Assembly: GCA_965153355.1 (NCBI GenBank)
Contig: OZ231126.1
Coordinates: 98,270,001-98,334,000 of the forward strand
Direction of reading: 5' to 3'
From: Flaccisagitta enflata
Taxonomy: Eukaryota > Chaetognatha > Sagittoidea > Aphragmophora
Length of the DNA stretch: 64,000 nucleotides
Part shown: positions 50,110 through 62,622 of the stretch, in pieces
Layout: the number at the start of each line of letters is the position of its first letter
Position numbering within the stretch: position 1 is the first letter of the stretch
Notes under the pieces: model-generated
The model's input: the letters and a program-made list of their open reading frames with translations, nothing else
What the model was told of the DNA's origin: nothing
Database searches by the model: none
Position numbers and translations under genes: made by a program

Positions 50110-53100
50110 GATAGAAATGTTTCCAGCTGTGATACAATGGGGATGTTTTTTAAGTGCGTCCTCGCACTTCTATAAGAGGTCATGTCCGTTGGTTGGTTGG
50201 TCGGTCACGCAAACGTTTGAAATACGCAAAACGGCTGATTCTGACGTATTTCTTCACTACTATCACCTTTCATGCCTCACCACATTCATGTTTATTCATT
50301 CATTCATTCATATATTCATTCATTCATCAGAAACGTTCATTCACAAAATCTTAATCAAGCGAGGCGCACTTATTGGCCTTCACTTGGCCTTGTTTTTTAG
50401 GCGGGGGGAAAGGACGGACGGACGTTTGGACGGACATCTGGAAATTCACCCCTGTGTCCTACAGGACATTGGCCCTAAAAAGGCTTTTGAGCGGGTAGGG
50501 ACAGTTTTGCGGGCTGACAATTTTTCAGGAGCCGTGTCGTTGTAAAAGAAGTCATCTCGTAAAAGGGATTGAAACAAATCAGCCCCCCCTCCCCCCCGTT
50601 GGAACACGATCCGATCCGATATCCGACTGTATTGATTAAGGAATCAAGTTTCCCCAGTCTGCGTATTTTCAATCGATCAAATTACATCCTTCACTTTTTC
50701 GTCCAGACTTCTCGAAGATGGAGAATCAGAGCCGACTTCTGCCTTTTCCGACTCTGCCGAATTTCAGAGGAGGACCACGCCCTGCTACAGAGGCCTCTCC
50801 ATCCACTTTATCATTTAAGGTTGGTTTTTATCTGGGTTTTCTGAAGATGCTCGGGGCGATGATGATGTGTGTGTGAGGGAGAATAAGTCAGCATGTTCTG
50901 CCATTACATCGATTTTTCGTTTTCCCACAGTTTATGTCATGTTTTCTGTACATTTTAGGACGAATGTATTTTTCCTCCGATTTCCTTTCCTTCCGCTAAA
51001 ATTCCGACTTTCTGTCATTCAGCTTATTTTGTTTTAGTCGCATGCACGCGACTCAGTAACCCGTTAAGTCTGTCGGTCCGTTTATCACCGTAAGCATTTA
51101 GAGGCGGTTTGTGCAATACTGCTCTTGCACAAATACTTTGGTTAGCCATTTTTCCCTACCCTTGCCCGCCTGCAAGAGATTTCGGTAGCCATGCATACGG
51201 CCTTGTTGTTCTCACTATTCATATTCATTGATTATCTTCAGCATCTTTCATTATGCTCCACATCTTTTTGTCCCCGACGAACAGTTTTCGTCGGTGGACT
51301 ATGTGATGGACCTGATCGTGTAGGCTGTCGTCTGTCTGTCTGTCTGTCTGTTTGTTTAAAACCCTCTCATATTTTTGGAACCAGACTTCAAAATTTGATG
51401 AAACTTTGCTGGTGTTGTTTATAGGTCAATAGGAGCTTGTGTACCAATTTTCAAAAAAATTCATTAACTTTTACTACCTATTGCCTATTATTTTTGTAGT
51501 AATATTTAGCTGGGACTTAGGTGGTTTACATAGGTAGAGGGTAGTAAAGGTTAATGAATTTTTTTTTAATTTGGTATACAAGTAGAGGGTACTAAATAAA
51601 CAACCCCCGCAAAATTCGAATTAAATCTGAAGTTTGGTTTATGAGATATTAGCTTATTTATGTAGTAGTATGTTGCTAGGACTTAGGCAATTTACATAGG
51701 CAAAGGGTAGTAAAGGTATGTGAATTTTTTTCTAATTTGGTATACAAGTAGAGGGTAGTAAATAAATAACCCCTGCAGAATTCGAATTAAATCTGAAGTC
51801 TGGTTTATGAGATATTAGCTTATTTATGTAGTAATATGTTACTATGACTTTGGCAGTTTACATAGGCAAAGGGTAGCAAAGTTATGTGAATTCTTTTTTA
51901 ATTTGGTATACAATTAAAGGATATTAATTGAACTGCCCCTGCAAAATTCGAATTAAATCTGAAGTCTTGTTTATAAGATACTAGCTTAATAATGTAGTAA
52001 TATGTTACTAGGACTTAAGCGATTTGTAAAGAGGATTGGAGTTGATGAATTTTTTTACTTGCTCATTTATTTCATTCTGATTTTTCTTTAGGTTTGCGAT
52101 CATGGATTTCAAGATTCATCTTCAACTACTGTTATCATCTTCAACTACTGTCATCATCTTCTACTACTGTCATCATCTTCAACTACTGTTATCATCTTCA
52201 ACTACTGTCATCATCTTCAACTACTGTCATCATCTTCAACTACTGTTATCATCTTCAACTGCTGTCATCTACTTCAACTACTGTTATCGCTTTCAACTAT
52301 TGTCATCATTTTCACCTACTGTCATCATCAACTACTTCATCATCTTCAACTACTGTCATCATCTTCATCTACTATCATCATCTTCGACTACTGTCATCAT
52401 CTTCGACTACTTTATTTTTTTGAAATTTTTTTTTTAGAATTTTTTTGAAATTTTTTTCGAAATTTTTGTTTGAAAATTTTTAAAACTTTTCTAAAATTTT
52501 TAAGATTTTTTTTTTGAAAATTTTTTTGAAATTTTTTTTGAAATTTTTGTTTTTGAAAATTTTGTTTTTGAAAATTTTTAAAATATTTTTTTTCTAAGAT
52601 TTTTGTTGTTATTATCATTCATTGTTATCATCATCATCCACATTGTTATCATTATCAAGTTATGTCATCATTAAAACAATACTTGAAAATTTTTTGGTTT
52701 GCCATTTTTCCCTTTGCACGCTCATCGAGTTTCGGTAGCCACATCAAGTTGTTTCTATTCGTATTCATTGATTATCTTCAGCATCTTTCATTATGCTCCA
52801 CATCTTTTTTTATGCAGCATCTCTCATTATCTTCAACATCTTTATTATGCAGCATCTTTCATTATCTCCAAATCTTCTACCAGTAAAGGCGGCTCTCGCC
52901 AACAGGAAAAAAATCGTAAAATTGCTTTTGTTTTTAGTTGCGGACACGCAACTCCATAAGAGGCTCTGTCTGTCCCTCGGTCGGTTGGTCGGTTGGTTGG
53001 TCTGTAGAGGTGATTGAGTCAAAAAGTGGGAAAACACGCATATCCGCCCCTGCCCACCCGTCCGCAACTGGTGGCCGTGTATCCGGCGTTGTTTTCAGTT

Positions 53101-55771
53101 TTTTCTTTCTCCTCATTTCATTCACAAGCCTCTGTGTGTGTGTGTGTCTGTCTGTCTGTCTGTCTGTCTCTCACCCTTTCTCTGTCTCTCTCTGTCTGTC
53201 TGTCTGTCTCTCACCCTCTCTCTCTCTCTGTCTCTCTGTTTCTATCCTTTGCTCCCTCCTTCTTTCTCTGTCTCTATCCTTTGCTCCCTCCTTCTCTCCC
53301 TCCCTTTGTCCTTCCCTCTCTGCCTCTCTCCCTCCCTCCCTCCCTCCCTCTGTCTCTCCCTCTCGCTCTCCCTCCCTCTCGCTCTCCCTCCCTCTCGCTC
53401 TTCCTCCCTCTCCATCCCTTTCCCTCCCCCTCTCCTTCCCCCTCTCTCTCTCCCTCTTCCTCTCCTTCCCTCCATCTCCCTCCCTCAGGGATGTTAAAGA
53501 TTCCAATTTTTTGGAAAAATCCATTTGGATAAATCCATTTGGATTAATCTGGATAAAATCGTGGATTTTTTCAAATTGTGGATTTCTCCAAAAAAGTGTC
53601 ATATGATGTGATTTACTGGTTATAAAATTGATATAGGGCATACTATAATTGAATGTGATAAATAATATATAGATGATTAATAAAATAAATGCAGAAAGCA
53701 GTTCATGGATTAACAGGGTGTGCAAAAATGTTGTACGTACTAGCTATCAAATCTATAGAAAAAACACCTAGATTTAGAGAAATTCTGTCAGATTAATGTT
53801 CAAAATTCAACCTTAAGATAAGGAAAAATGATGAATGGTAGACAGCAGAATACGTTTGAGACCAACAGGGATATGAGTAGAAAGACACAAAATATTTTTT
53901 TTCCGTGAGAAATTGTTCATCTCTTGCCGAAAATTTGATTGATATATTGCTTTTGTTGACTGAAACCCCTCCTAGATGACCTAACTACATTGATTCTCAA
54001 AAAATCCATCTAGGGGCCAATAAAGTTACAAAACTAAGTTTTGAATAAACAACTCTGTAAATAAAATCATGTCATATTTTGATTTCCTGTTTTTTCTCAA
54101 GTAATTTTAGCTCATAACTCCCAAAACAAGTATGGTATTCAAGCTATAGAGCGAGTACACCCTGTTTAATCGCACAGAAATGAACGTGCTTGAAGCTATG
54201 AGCAGGTAAAGATTTCTCAGAAACAAATCTTGTGTTCAGAGAAAGAACAAAATCTGTGAGAAAAGTTTGTCTTAATGAGTACTTGAATTCATTCCAAATC
54301 ATTTCTCTTCAAAGGTCGATCATTTTTTGCAAAAAACTTGAAAAAATACACAGAAATCTAGATTCTTTTCAAAAATTCATTTGAAAAAATCCATTTTAAT
54401 CCATCCAGATTGATCTAGATTTTTCAAAAGGGATGTATCCACCCTTCCAACCCTGCTTATTTAGGACTTGAAATCATTTAAAAATATTTTTCTTGGCAGT
54501 TTGGTCATTTTTGCAAAAAATTTGAAAAAATCCAAAAAAATCAAGATTTTTTCAAAATTTAAAAAAAAAATCCATTTTATCCATTTGGATCAATCCAGAT
54601 TTTTTCAAATGAATTAATCCACCCTTCCCACCCTGCCCTCCCTCTTTCTCTCTCTCCCTCTCTTTCTCTCTCTCCCTCTCTTTCTCCTTCCCTCCTCCTT
54701 CCCCCTCTCCTCTCCTCCTCTCCCTCCCTCTCTCCCTCCTTCCCCTTTCCTCTCCTCCTCCCTCTCCCTCCCTCCCTCAGCCCTCTGCTGAACTCATTTT
54801 TGTTGTTACTTAGGGCCCAAAATTAAGATCAATGAAAAATCCTGTCCTTCCTTCCTTCCCTCTCTCTCCCTCCCTCTCCTTCCCTCTCTCTCCCTTCCTC
54901 CCTCCCTCTGCCCTCTGCTGAACTCATTTTTAGATGCGTCCACGCATCTCTGTAAGAGGCTTTGTCCGTCCGTCCGTTGGTCGGTCGGTTGGTCGGTCCG
55001 TGGTGATCGAGTTTAGAATGATGAAAATGGATAGAATTTTGGAAATATCTCAGATTATTGCATCATTCCACAAGGTTGATGCAATATTGCATCATTCCTA
55101 ACAAGCTAAGCCGCATGTGGACGCATCGTTGTACTTGTTGTACTTGATGTTGTTACTTAGGGCCCAAAATTGAGATCGATGAAAAAACAAGGCTGGATAC
55201 ACGGCCACTAGTTGCGGACGGGTGGGCAGGGGCGGAAATACGCGTTTTCCCACTTTTCAACTCGAGCGTCACGGACCGACCAACAGACAGACAGACGGAT
55301 GGATAGACAGAGCCTTTTAAAGAGTTGCGTGTCCGCAACTAAAAACATCTGTAAGAAAAATGCAGAAAATAAGAAAAAAATAAAAATAGATTAAAAAATT
55401 CATAGCGCCTAAAATATTGATCCGACAGTGCCCTGACTTTTTCCAGAAGGTGTAAAAAAGTGCCCTCTTTCACCCTGTACCAATTTTAACCCCAGCCTCA
55501 GGCGAGGCTAGTCCTGCCCCAACTTCCCCAAATTGTCCCAAGCTAAAAAGGGAAATATTAATTCCATACCCAGGACTCAAAAAATCGAAAAACGTTTTTC
55601 GATTTTTTTCCCAATTATGCAGAATCTTTCATTATCTTTAACATCTTTTATTATGCAGCATCTACCACTACATGGAAGCAACTCCTCTTTCTCCTCGGCT
55701 GGGGCTCCGTTTGCCGGTCCGCGTCCGCCTTCGTTTGGACCGCCGCCGCCGCCACCACCTCCGCCGCCGCC

Positions 55772-55815
<44 letters not shown>

Positions 55816-55899
55816 TACAGCCGGGTTCAAGGGGAGTTATTCGAACAAAAGGGCCTTTTCCCCGTTCGGGACCTCCGCCAACGGCGGCAACGACGTACC

Positions 55900-55931
<32 letters not shown>

Positions 55932-58900
55932 AACAACAGTAACAGCAATGATAACAAAAACGTTATCGTTAACAACCTCTACAAAAACGGAATCAAAAAC
56001 TCCTCGCAGACTTGGCTATCTACGCCGGTTCCGGACGGAGCTCTCGACTCTTTACTATCCAAAGCACCGAATACCCAAGATCCAAATTTTACCATGACAA
56101 ATCTTAAAAACAATCATCACGTCGCCGCTCCATTGAAATCTAATTTTACTCTTAACAACTACAAATATCCCGTTCAAGCCTCTTACGAAAATAATAATAA
56201 CAACAACGATGAAGACCAGAAGGGCAACCACGCCCAAAGTCAAAACGTTGTTGTCGCGACTAGTAGACCTCATCAGGATTATTCCTCCTCCAATATCGCC
56301 TTAGATTTTACAACGGGAAACTTGGGTCGTCTGCACGATGAAGTCGACGTTAGTGAAGCCTTTTCTCCTCAGCGTTCGTTCCTCGCGAGAGCCGATCTGA
56401 ACAACTCCAGCGCGCCATCGCGGTCCTCCAAGTTGTCACCCTCGCAGCAGCCCGTTATCGATCCCGTCACGGGCGTCGCTTCCTCTTCTTCCTCTTCGTC
56501 CTCCTCCGGTCACGCGATGGCTTCCACGATGCAGATCGAAGCGTTGGTCCACACGTTGACGCGTTACTTTGACGCGGTGAAGCTATGCTACGCCACCAAC
56601 ATTTCCGTGGCGCAAATGATTTCCGCCATTTTTGACGCGGACGATTCGAGTTCCGCCAACGCGGAGGTCGCTGGCAGATTCCTCCGCTTTTCGCGCGAGA
56701 CCGGAACTCGCGTCATCGACGACGCGCAACGACAAAAAGAAGCCACCGCAAAACAACTCGTCACGTTAGTGGCTCAACTCACCGAACATGAGAGGGAATC
56801 GGGAGGAGCGGGAGGAGGAGGAGATGCCAATTATGCCGCTGGAACACGTGACGGCGAACGCATTAAAGTACTACAGAGAAAGGTGCACCTTAGATGTAGC
56901 TGTAGCTTGGTTCAGCTTACTTGAAAGATATAGATATGAAGTGTCTGCAGATTTAAGTCTTGAATTAAGACCACAAAGGTTCTCATCAAGGACCATTCAT
57001 TTACTGACCGAGCTGGACTACCCTGTACATACAAAACGCGATTAAAAGCGATCGTCTATTCAATTTGATCAGGTTGTCTGTCAGTCGTTTTGCTCTCTGA
57101 TGCATTTCCATAACAAACTCGCGAGTTTGGCGAACATTGCTAATTTCGACGGCAACAGCGTAGATTCCGGCAAATCGACATCCAAAGGAGGTAAAGCTTC
57201 ATGGCCCTCATAGCGTGATACCTAATCCTTTACTTCATTTGACCTTCTGACTTGTTTCGGTGGGACCGCCTATTTACAGTAGTACTGATAATAATGACAA
57301 TCTTTTTCGCGTCTTTTTTTAGATGTCAAACATGAGACTTTCTCATCGGCTGGTCCGCTGGGAAAAATTGCAACAGCATCGTCCAACCCAAAGCCTTTCC
57401 AGATAAGGTGAGTTTTTGTTTGTTTCTTTTTTTCACGCCACTGTTTATTCGTTTTGAAAAATTGTTTTAGCAATTGTCACATCCATTATCATGGCTTCAT
57501 TTCCGGTCCACTATATACAGATCTAATGGCGACGCTCTGGACCTCGTCTTGGATATCTTGTCAGCTGGCCTGACTCCCTTTTCCGCTCAATTACCGCCAA
57601 CATCGTCATCCTCCACCCAGGTGCCTTCTTCGTCTTTTTCTTCTTCTTCTTCCACAAGCCGTCTTCCTTCGACGACGTTACCGCCACCAACCGTGCCTCC
57701 ATCGACGCCCTCGTTAGGCGACTACGACACCTCACCAACTCACCGTCCTCCCGTTTCCAATCAATCGACGCGATTTCACACACTTCCTCATCCTCCAACC
57801 GCCGCTGGCGCCACTTCCTCTTCTTTGCTCAAACATCAAGTGTCATCGCCTCCTCCCCTCCTCAACTCTCATTCCTCCCTTCCTCGAAATTTTATGCCAC
57901 AATCCAATTACAACGGAGGTGAGGACCTGAACAACGGCGTCATTCCTCGACGTCATGGACCGCCACCACCGCCTGTGCCCGTTTCGCTTCCACCGCCTCA
58001 CGCGTCGTTGTCTACCACAAGCGGCGCTCAAACGCTTGTACCTAATTCTTCCCAGTCCGAGCTTCGAATCAATTATCACCCTTCGCAGTTTATCCAACAT
58101 GATCATCAGGGAGGCGAAGTGGTTGCCGGTTTCAACGGCGATCGTTTCAACGCGGGCGTCGATCCTTTGGTGCCGCCATTTTTCCCGGCCGCGCCGCCGC
58201 CGCCTTCCTCGGCGCGGGGTGGAACCTGGCCCAATTCAGTCTCACGGAACACGAGCGACGCCAACGCGTCCGGCTTCGCTTCTCGCGATTCTTCCTTGTC
58301 GTCGCGGGGCTCTGGCGGCGCGTTACTGGACGGTGGTAACGGGGAAAGCGTCGCGGTTCATCGACAAAAGCCTTTCGAGAATGCATCCATGGAAAAGGAG
58401 TACTTACATTACATCGCCTCTGTGAAACAGTATTTGTCCAATCAGCAACAGCATAATAACTACTCGGACCGCGGCCAATCGCTTCCCTTCGCCACCTCAA
58501 ATAATTTCTCGAGTAAGCTGCGTGAATTTCCTCAAAAAATATGCAAGGAAGGATATGGCGAGTTAAGCATACGTAAGGGGGCAAATTCCCTCCCTTCAGT
58601 AGTTCAGTATCTGTGAGACTGCTAATAGGTATATTGTGACAAGGAATGGTGGGGGGAAAATGACACGTTTTATACAATCTCATAGCCAACAGTAACAAGA
58701 TTGTCTCTGACGGCAGGCAGGGTGGCGGAATATTCTATGGTGCTATAGGTCCGAGGCACAACTTTCCGAAGCGGTATAAGTCTTGACTACTAGACTTCAA
58801 CTATTATCATGCAAATATTGCGTCGTAACTATTAGTTTTCTGCATCTTAGCTATAATTTCACAGAGACCCTGAGTTTCTATATTAAAAGAATAAGTTCGA

Positions 58901-61880
58901 CTTTTGAGCTATACGAGGCAGAATGTGCTAAGTGCGGTGTTTATTTTCATCAACCCGAAGGCGACAGTCTCATACAAAGTCACATCAAATCATAAATAAA
59001 ATGAGAAGAAAAAAAAATGAGTTAAATATTAGATTGATCGCGTAAATAGTCAAGGTGGACCTGATAGAAAAACGAAAGAATGGGGTTTCCGTGGGAAGGT
59101 AATGATTTTTCAAATCTACGCTTTACAACGGATAAAATGTCAGTAAGTGATTTGTAGCCAAAGCAGCTTCTCAGCTCTCTGACACTCTCCCATCGTTGAA
59201 AAGAGAATATCTTCCGCATGTATGCATATCGCGTGCCGAAAATTCTTTTACTGCACTTGCATGAGACAAAACTGGCACACAATTCGAGAAAAGCGGCGTG
59301 TTCCCCAGTTTCTGCCACCCTGACGGCAGCATGAAACTTTTTCCCCCCCATTCATCTCTCAGATTCTTCTTCATCCTCGTCATTGCTGTCCCCTACCAAT
59401 TCCATTTGGAGTCGACGTCCAGAAGAATTCCTCGACGAACCCACGAACGCGTCTTCCTCCGACTTTGTGAAGGCTCGTTCCAGCAGTCTCGACGTTCTTT
59501 CTCTTTTAGGAGGAGGAGGAGGCGGCAGCGGCGGTGGCGAGGCTGAGGCTAGCCGCGTCGAATCAATCGGTGGTCCATTTTCGCCCAGTAGTAACAATCG
59601 CGACTCGACCAGCGCGAATGATATGTACAATAGCCATACTCAACCAATGTCTTCATCGGGATTCCTCCACAACTCCCAGCTAGACCCAAAATGCCAACCG
59701 TTTTCACCGTCGTCAGCCTCCTCGACGGCGCATCGACCGGCGGATCTGGACGTCAGTTCGTCAACAATTACGCTCTTAGATCCCGACCAACAATTGGCCT
59801 CTATATTGAAGGACATCAGAATGGATGACTACTCTATGAACGACCGTCTGCGGTAATTATCACTAATTTAGTAAACTGTCGTATTTATAAATTTAGTCGC
59901 GAGGTAAATGGGTTACCGATTATCAGGGGCGAAGAAGCTAAAAACATGCTAAAACGTTAAAGTATTTTTTACGTCTTTTTACATTCTAAATCATTTTGTC
60001 CTAAAAAGATTTTAGCCACTTTTTAGGACACTCATGGACAGATTCAGTTTTTAGCAACTTTTTAATCTCTTTTTAGCATTTTTTTATCAACTTTTTGGTA
60101 ACATTTTAGTATCTTTTTAGTTAGTTTTCTTTTTCTGTCTAACGTTCTTTATGAACCCTTTTTCAGCAGACTCTTTTCAGGTTTTAAGCCATTTTCTAGC
60201 AGATTTTTCGTGCACGCAGGTAAAAAAAATTTTAGTGCCTTTTAGCTGAAAAATAATGCTAGAAACTTTTTAGCGGTCCCCCTTAGCTGGAAAAGTGTGC
60301 TAAAAACTTTTTAGCGCTCCCTCTTTACCGGAAAAGTGTGCTAAAAAGTGCTAAAAAGTGCTAAAAAGTTACTAAAAATGAATGAGACTATGAAAGATTT
60401 CAGTGATGGAAGGATAGCCAAATGAATTTTGTAAGTAAGTCACGCTCTCCCAGCGGTTATAAGAAAAAGTATGTCGATTATTGTCATTTAAAGCAACCGT
60501 CATTGCATTAATTTGTCGGACATTGTAAGAAATGGCATCACATGCATAAGTTAGGTTTAGAACACAAACAGTGTACAATAACATCATTAATATCTGCTCT
60601 GTAGATAATTGTTGGACATTTAGTAAAGTATTCATGGAACATCAAAACTTTCGTAGAAAGGGAGATCCAGATACTGTAAAAGTCTTACCACCCAGTACAG
60701 TTGCACCAAGGTATTTGCATCTATCGACAGTAGTCAAATTTTCTATAGGGGAGGGTGGGGCTATTTGGGACACGGGAAGTTCGGGACAAAGTCACACAGC
60801 TTCTTCCTGGTTAGGGCGTGTTGCCCAATTTTAGTCATGCAACTGCACCTTACCCAGTACTACAGCACTGACCTATATCATTTCATATTCAACCAAGCAT
60901 GGAGAATCTATTTGACTTTGTCCCGAATTTCCCGTGTCCCAAATAGCCCTACATCATTAATGGTGCATATGCGCGGGAATTACCAAAAACCATAGTGTTA
61001 GACTTAGATGGATTGTAAGAGAGGCACCATTCCGCTCCATATTTCTCACATTGTAAACGTAATGTTTACAAGGCAGAACGCGTTAAAGCCAAAAGACAGA
61101 TATCATCGGCATACAATGTTATTGAAGCAAGATAAAAGTTATTAAAATGACAACCAACTCTTAATTTCCGAAGCAATACAATCAAATCATTGACATACCG
61201 TATTTCTTGCATTTATCGCCCCCCCCCCTCTAATTAGCGCCCCCCTTTTTCATGAGAGAATGAGCAAAAGATTAGGGTAATTATTTGAAAGAAATCAAAG
61301 AAGATTCAAAGGAAATTAGGTTTTTTAGAAAAAACCATGTGAGAATAAGATGCAATCCAACAAAATGTTCTGTTTTTTCAGTGTTTTTGTTTCTTCATTG
61401 AATTGTAAAAATATTATCAAAAAGTGTAAAATTCATAGAACATTATTCAGACATAAGTAAGTAGGGGGCGCTAATTGTAGGTTCTAATTAGCAATGTTCA
61501 ATTTCAATTTCGAGAGCGCCCGGGGCGCTAATTACAAGAAATACGGTGAATGGAAAATGAAATCCTTAAGTATTTTGGTTTTCATGAGTTTTCATTCTTC
61601 CGCATCCAGATCGGACGTGGCGTTGTCTCCGGGTGTTGTTGGTAATCCACCCGCTCTTCAATCATGCGGCAAAGATCCTCCGAAGCAGCAACAACAACAG
61701 ACGTCCGCGATCATCGGCAAAACGAAAACTTGGCCACCGCCCCGCGGTCCCTGGGGCGTGGTCCATGTAAGCAACCCGGTCGATGGCGACAATAACGGAA
61801 ATCCCCTGATGACCAACAGCGTTGGCCGAGGAGCGCTACTTGAGGATAACATCTGGACCGGAAGTCGAGCGCTGTTTTGA
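49280..61880 (+). CDS. Unrecognised proline-rich, largely disordered protein, eight exons
   Basis: Exons: 49280-49369, 50707-50819, 55659-56882, 57073-57190, 57323-57407, 57521-58512, 59363-59852, 61610-61880 (stop TGA). All seven introns have GT-AG borders, and the phases agree at every junction (1, 0, 0, 1, 2, 1, 2), which chance would rarely give. About 1,125 residues. Order: acidic DDFNDDDDDN start; about 26 consecutive prolines (55739-55815) and an Asn run (55896-55945); a predicted helical block near the end of exon 3 (VHTLTRYFDAVKLCYATNIS ... RQKEATAKQLVTLVAQL) continuing into exon 4 (LMHFHNKLASLANIANF), the best candidate for a folded domain; then long Ser/Pro/Gly-rich stretches with further poly-Pro; C-terminus WTGSRALF. 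No membrane segment or known domain is recognised. It may be a signalling or cytoskeletal scaffold, by composition only. Any exon at 32110 would extend it upstream. Confidence 0.75.
49502..50477. mobile_element. Foldback element carrying a (GA)n tract and a nested HINE
   Basis: The outer end GTCAGCGGTACCCG, then GGGCAGCGGCCTCATAGGGC and TGTCTTGTAGGACACAGG; the right side carries CCTGTGTCCTACAGGACAT. Inside lie (GA)n at 50011-50107 and a HINE at 50148-50397 with hairpin AAGTGCGTCCTCGCACTT and distal GCGCACTT. It sits in the first intron of the proline-rich gene. Confidence 0.65.
51032..51209 (+). mobile_element. Helentron-like element (HINE), decayed
   Basis: TTTTAGTCGCATGCACGCGA, CTCAGTAACCCG, a (GTCT/GTCG) tract, and the end GTAGCCATGCATACGGCCTTG with TTG. 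The hairpin has mismatches, and the distal arm copy is lost. Confidence 0.6.
51262..52690 (+). repeat. Composite element: hairpin end, 180-bp units, 19-bp minisatellite
   Basis: Poly-T plus hairpin CCGACGA/TCGTCGG, (GTCT)n, three 180-bp-type units (51440-52030), about 15 units of CATCATCTTCAACTACTGT (52116-52412), a T/A homopolymer zone, and TGTCATCATTAAAACAAT. Same order of parts as the elements at 35738 and 37165, but with the 19-bp unit instead of the 22-bp unit. Confidence 0.8.
52930..53094 (+). mobile_element. Compact Helentron-like element (HINE)
   Basis: Hairpin AGTTGCGGACACGCAACT, CCATAAGAGGCTCTGTC, (GTCG/GTTG)n, GTGGGAAAACACGCATATCC, the distal GTCCGCAACT, and the end CGTGTATCCGGCGTTGTT. 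A complete short copy. Confidence 0.85.
53125..54780. repeat. CT-rich tracts around an AT-rich stretch
   Basis: CT/CCCT-rich low-complexity sequence at 53130-53485 and 54635-54780. Between them lies AT-rich sequence with repeated ATCCATTTGGAT-like words and no supported gene. Confidence 0.8.
54929..55135 (+). mobile_element. Helentron-like element (HINE), AGATGCG arm type
   Basis: Hairpin AGATGCGTCCACGCATCT, CTGTAAGAGGCTTTGTCC, (GTCC/GTTG)n, then the distal arm copy GTGGACGCATC (55114-55124) and the end GTTGTACTTGTTG. The arm, its partner and the distal copy all carry the same substitutions relative to the AGTTGCG type. Confidence 0.8.
55187..55617 (-). mobile_element. HINE next to palindrome-ended repeat (copy 2)
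   Basis: 55187-55345: AACAAGGCTGGATACACGG, AGTTGCGGAC, (GACC/GACA)n, and hairpin AGTTGCGTGTCCGCAACT. 55346-55617: the same family as 44500-44830, ending in the palindrome ATCGAAAAACGTTTTTCGAT. Confidence 0.75.
58718..59322. mobile_element. Nonautonomous hAT element with 8-bp target duplication
   Basis: Termini CAGGGTGGCGGAA and TTTCTGCCACCCTG. Flanks ACGGCAGG (58710-58717) and ACGGCAGC (59323-59330) match at 7 of 8. Subterminal GGTCCGAGGCACAA is shared with 11869-18894. The - strand of its right half carries a LINE C-terminal relic (RKIFSFQRWESVRELRSCFG). It lies in an intron of the proline-rich gene. Confidence 0.8.
59935..60378. repeat. GCTAAAAAG/CTTTTTAGC palindrome-rich element, second copy
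   Basis: Many GCTAAAAA and TTTTTAGC words in both orientations, with a run of GTGCTAAAAA at the right end. Related to 2840-3312. Confidence 0.6.
60378..61200 (-). pseudogene. LINE reverse-transcriptase relic, split by a MITE
   Basis: Read on the - strand from 61200: LASITLYADDICLLALTRSA carries the RT catalytic YADD box, then YNPSKSNTMVFGN. The frame is cut by the inverted-repeat element at 60757-60950, then resumes with VDRCKYLGATVLGGKTF and later TYACDAISYN, FSYNRWESVTYLQNSFGYPS. Stops and slips are present. It is antisense to the host gene, in its last intron. Confidence 0.75.
60757..60950. mobile_element. MITE with 38-bp terminal inverted repeats
   Basis: The left GGGGCTATTTGGGACACGGG, continuing TTCGGGACAAAGTCA, is mirrored on the right (TGACTTTGTCCCGAA..., CCGTGTCCCAAATAGCCC) with two mismatches. 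194 bp, no coding sequence, inserted in the LINE relic. Confidence 0.85.
61197..61553. mobile_element. MITE with ACCGTATTTCTTG ends
   Basis: Left ACCGTATTTCTTGCATTTAT then CGCCCCCC; right GGGGCGCTAATTACAAGAAA then TACGGT. The terminal 13 bp are exact inverted repeats. An inner CTAATTAGCGCCCCC/GGGGGCGCTAATTG pair adds to the foldback. Confidence 0.75.
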
Positions 61881-62419
61881 CGCATTCTCCAACCTCGAGA
61901 GAGAGCTATGGGGCACTTGGAGCAGATATAACTTGACATTGTATCACTCCTGCTTTCGAGTCGTTGTGTATCCGGCCTTGATTCAAAGTTAATTTTGCCC
62001 TGCCTGTTGCCGTATTTTCCGTTCTCGGCGCTCGGTCGCTCACGTGTATGTAAAGAGGTGTATTTGAATGTAAAAAAAAACGTTTTTTGTTGGGTTTGAA
62101 AACGGTTGGTTTAGGTGACCCGTCGCGTCGTCCTTGTGTATTTAGATCATAGAATTTCATGCACCATGTCAATGCATGCTTACGCGTGCTTGTTTTTTTT
62201 TTTTTCATTTTCATCAGCGGGAACTCTAAAACTTCATTCTTACGTCTCTTCGTTTTTTTCGCTTTACAAAAAAATATGCATACATTTTGATCCTGCTCGG
62301 TTGACCGGGGATTTAAAAACAAACTAAATACGAAAATGTATCTGACTTAAAAAAACATTTTTTTGCCCCAAAACACTTGGCCGCCCTGACATCACTTTGA
62401 TTTGTAGTCACGTCTTCGA

Positions 62420-62622
62420 TCTTTAGTTGCGGACACGCAACTCTATAAGAGGATCGCCCCGTCCGTTGATCCGTCCGTCGAGTGAGTCCAAATGTGTGCT
62501 GCAGAGTTGTCGTTTTGTGTTTGAGTGAGCATGGGGTGGTGGAGTGTATGGATGGCTACATATGCTCGCGCCCACCCGTCCGTAACGATGTTGTGACCCC
62601 GCGTCACTAGTTTCATTGTTAC
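62420..62622 (+). mobile_element. Helentron-like element (HINE), variant right end
   Basis: Hairpin AGTTGCGGACACGCAACT, CTATAAGAGG, a (GTCC) tract, a GTGTTTGAGTGAGCATGG block, and the right end ACCCGTCCGTAACGATGTTG with TGACCCCGCGTCACT. The stretch 62625-63600 is unique-looking, with no supported gene. Confidence 0.75.
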
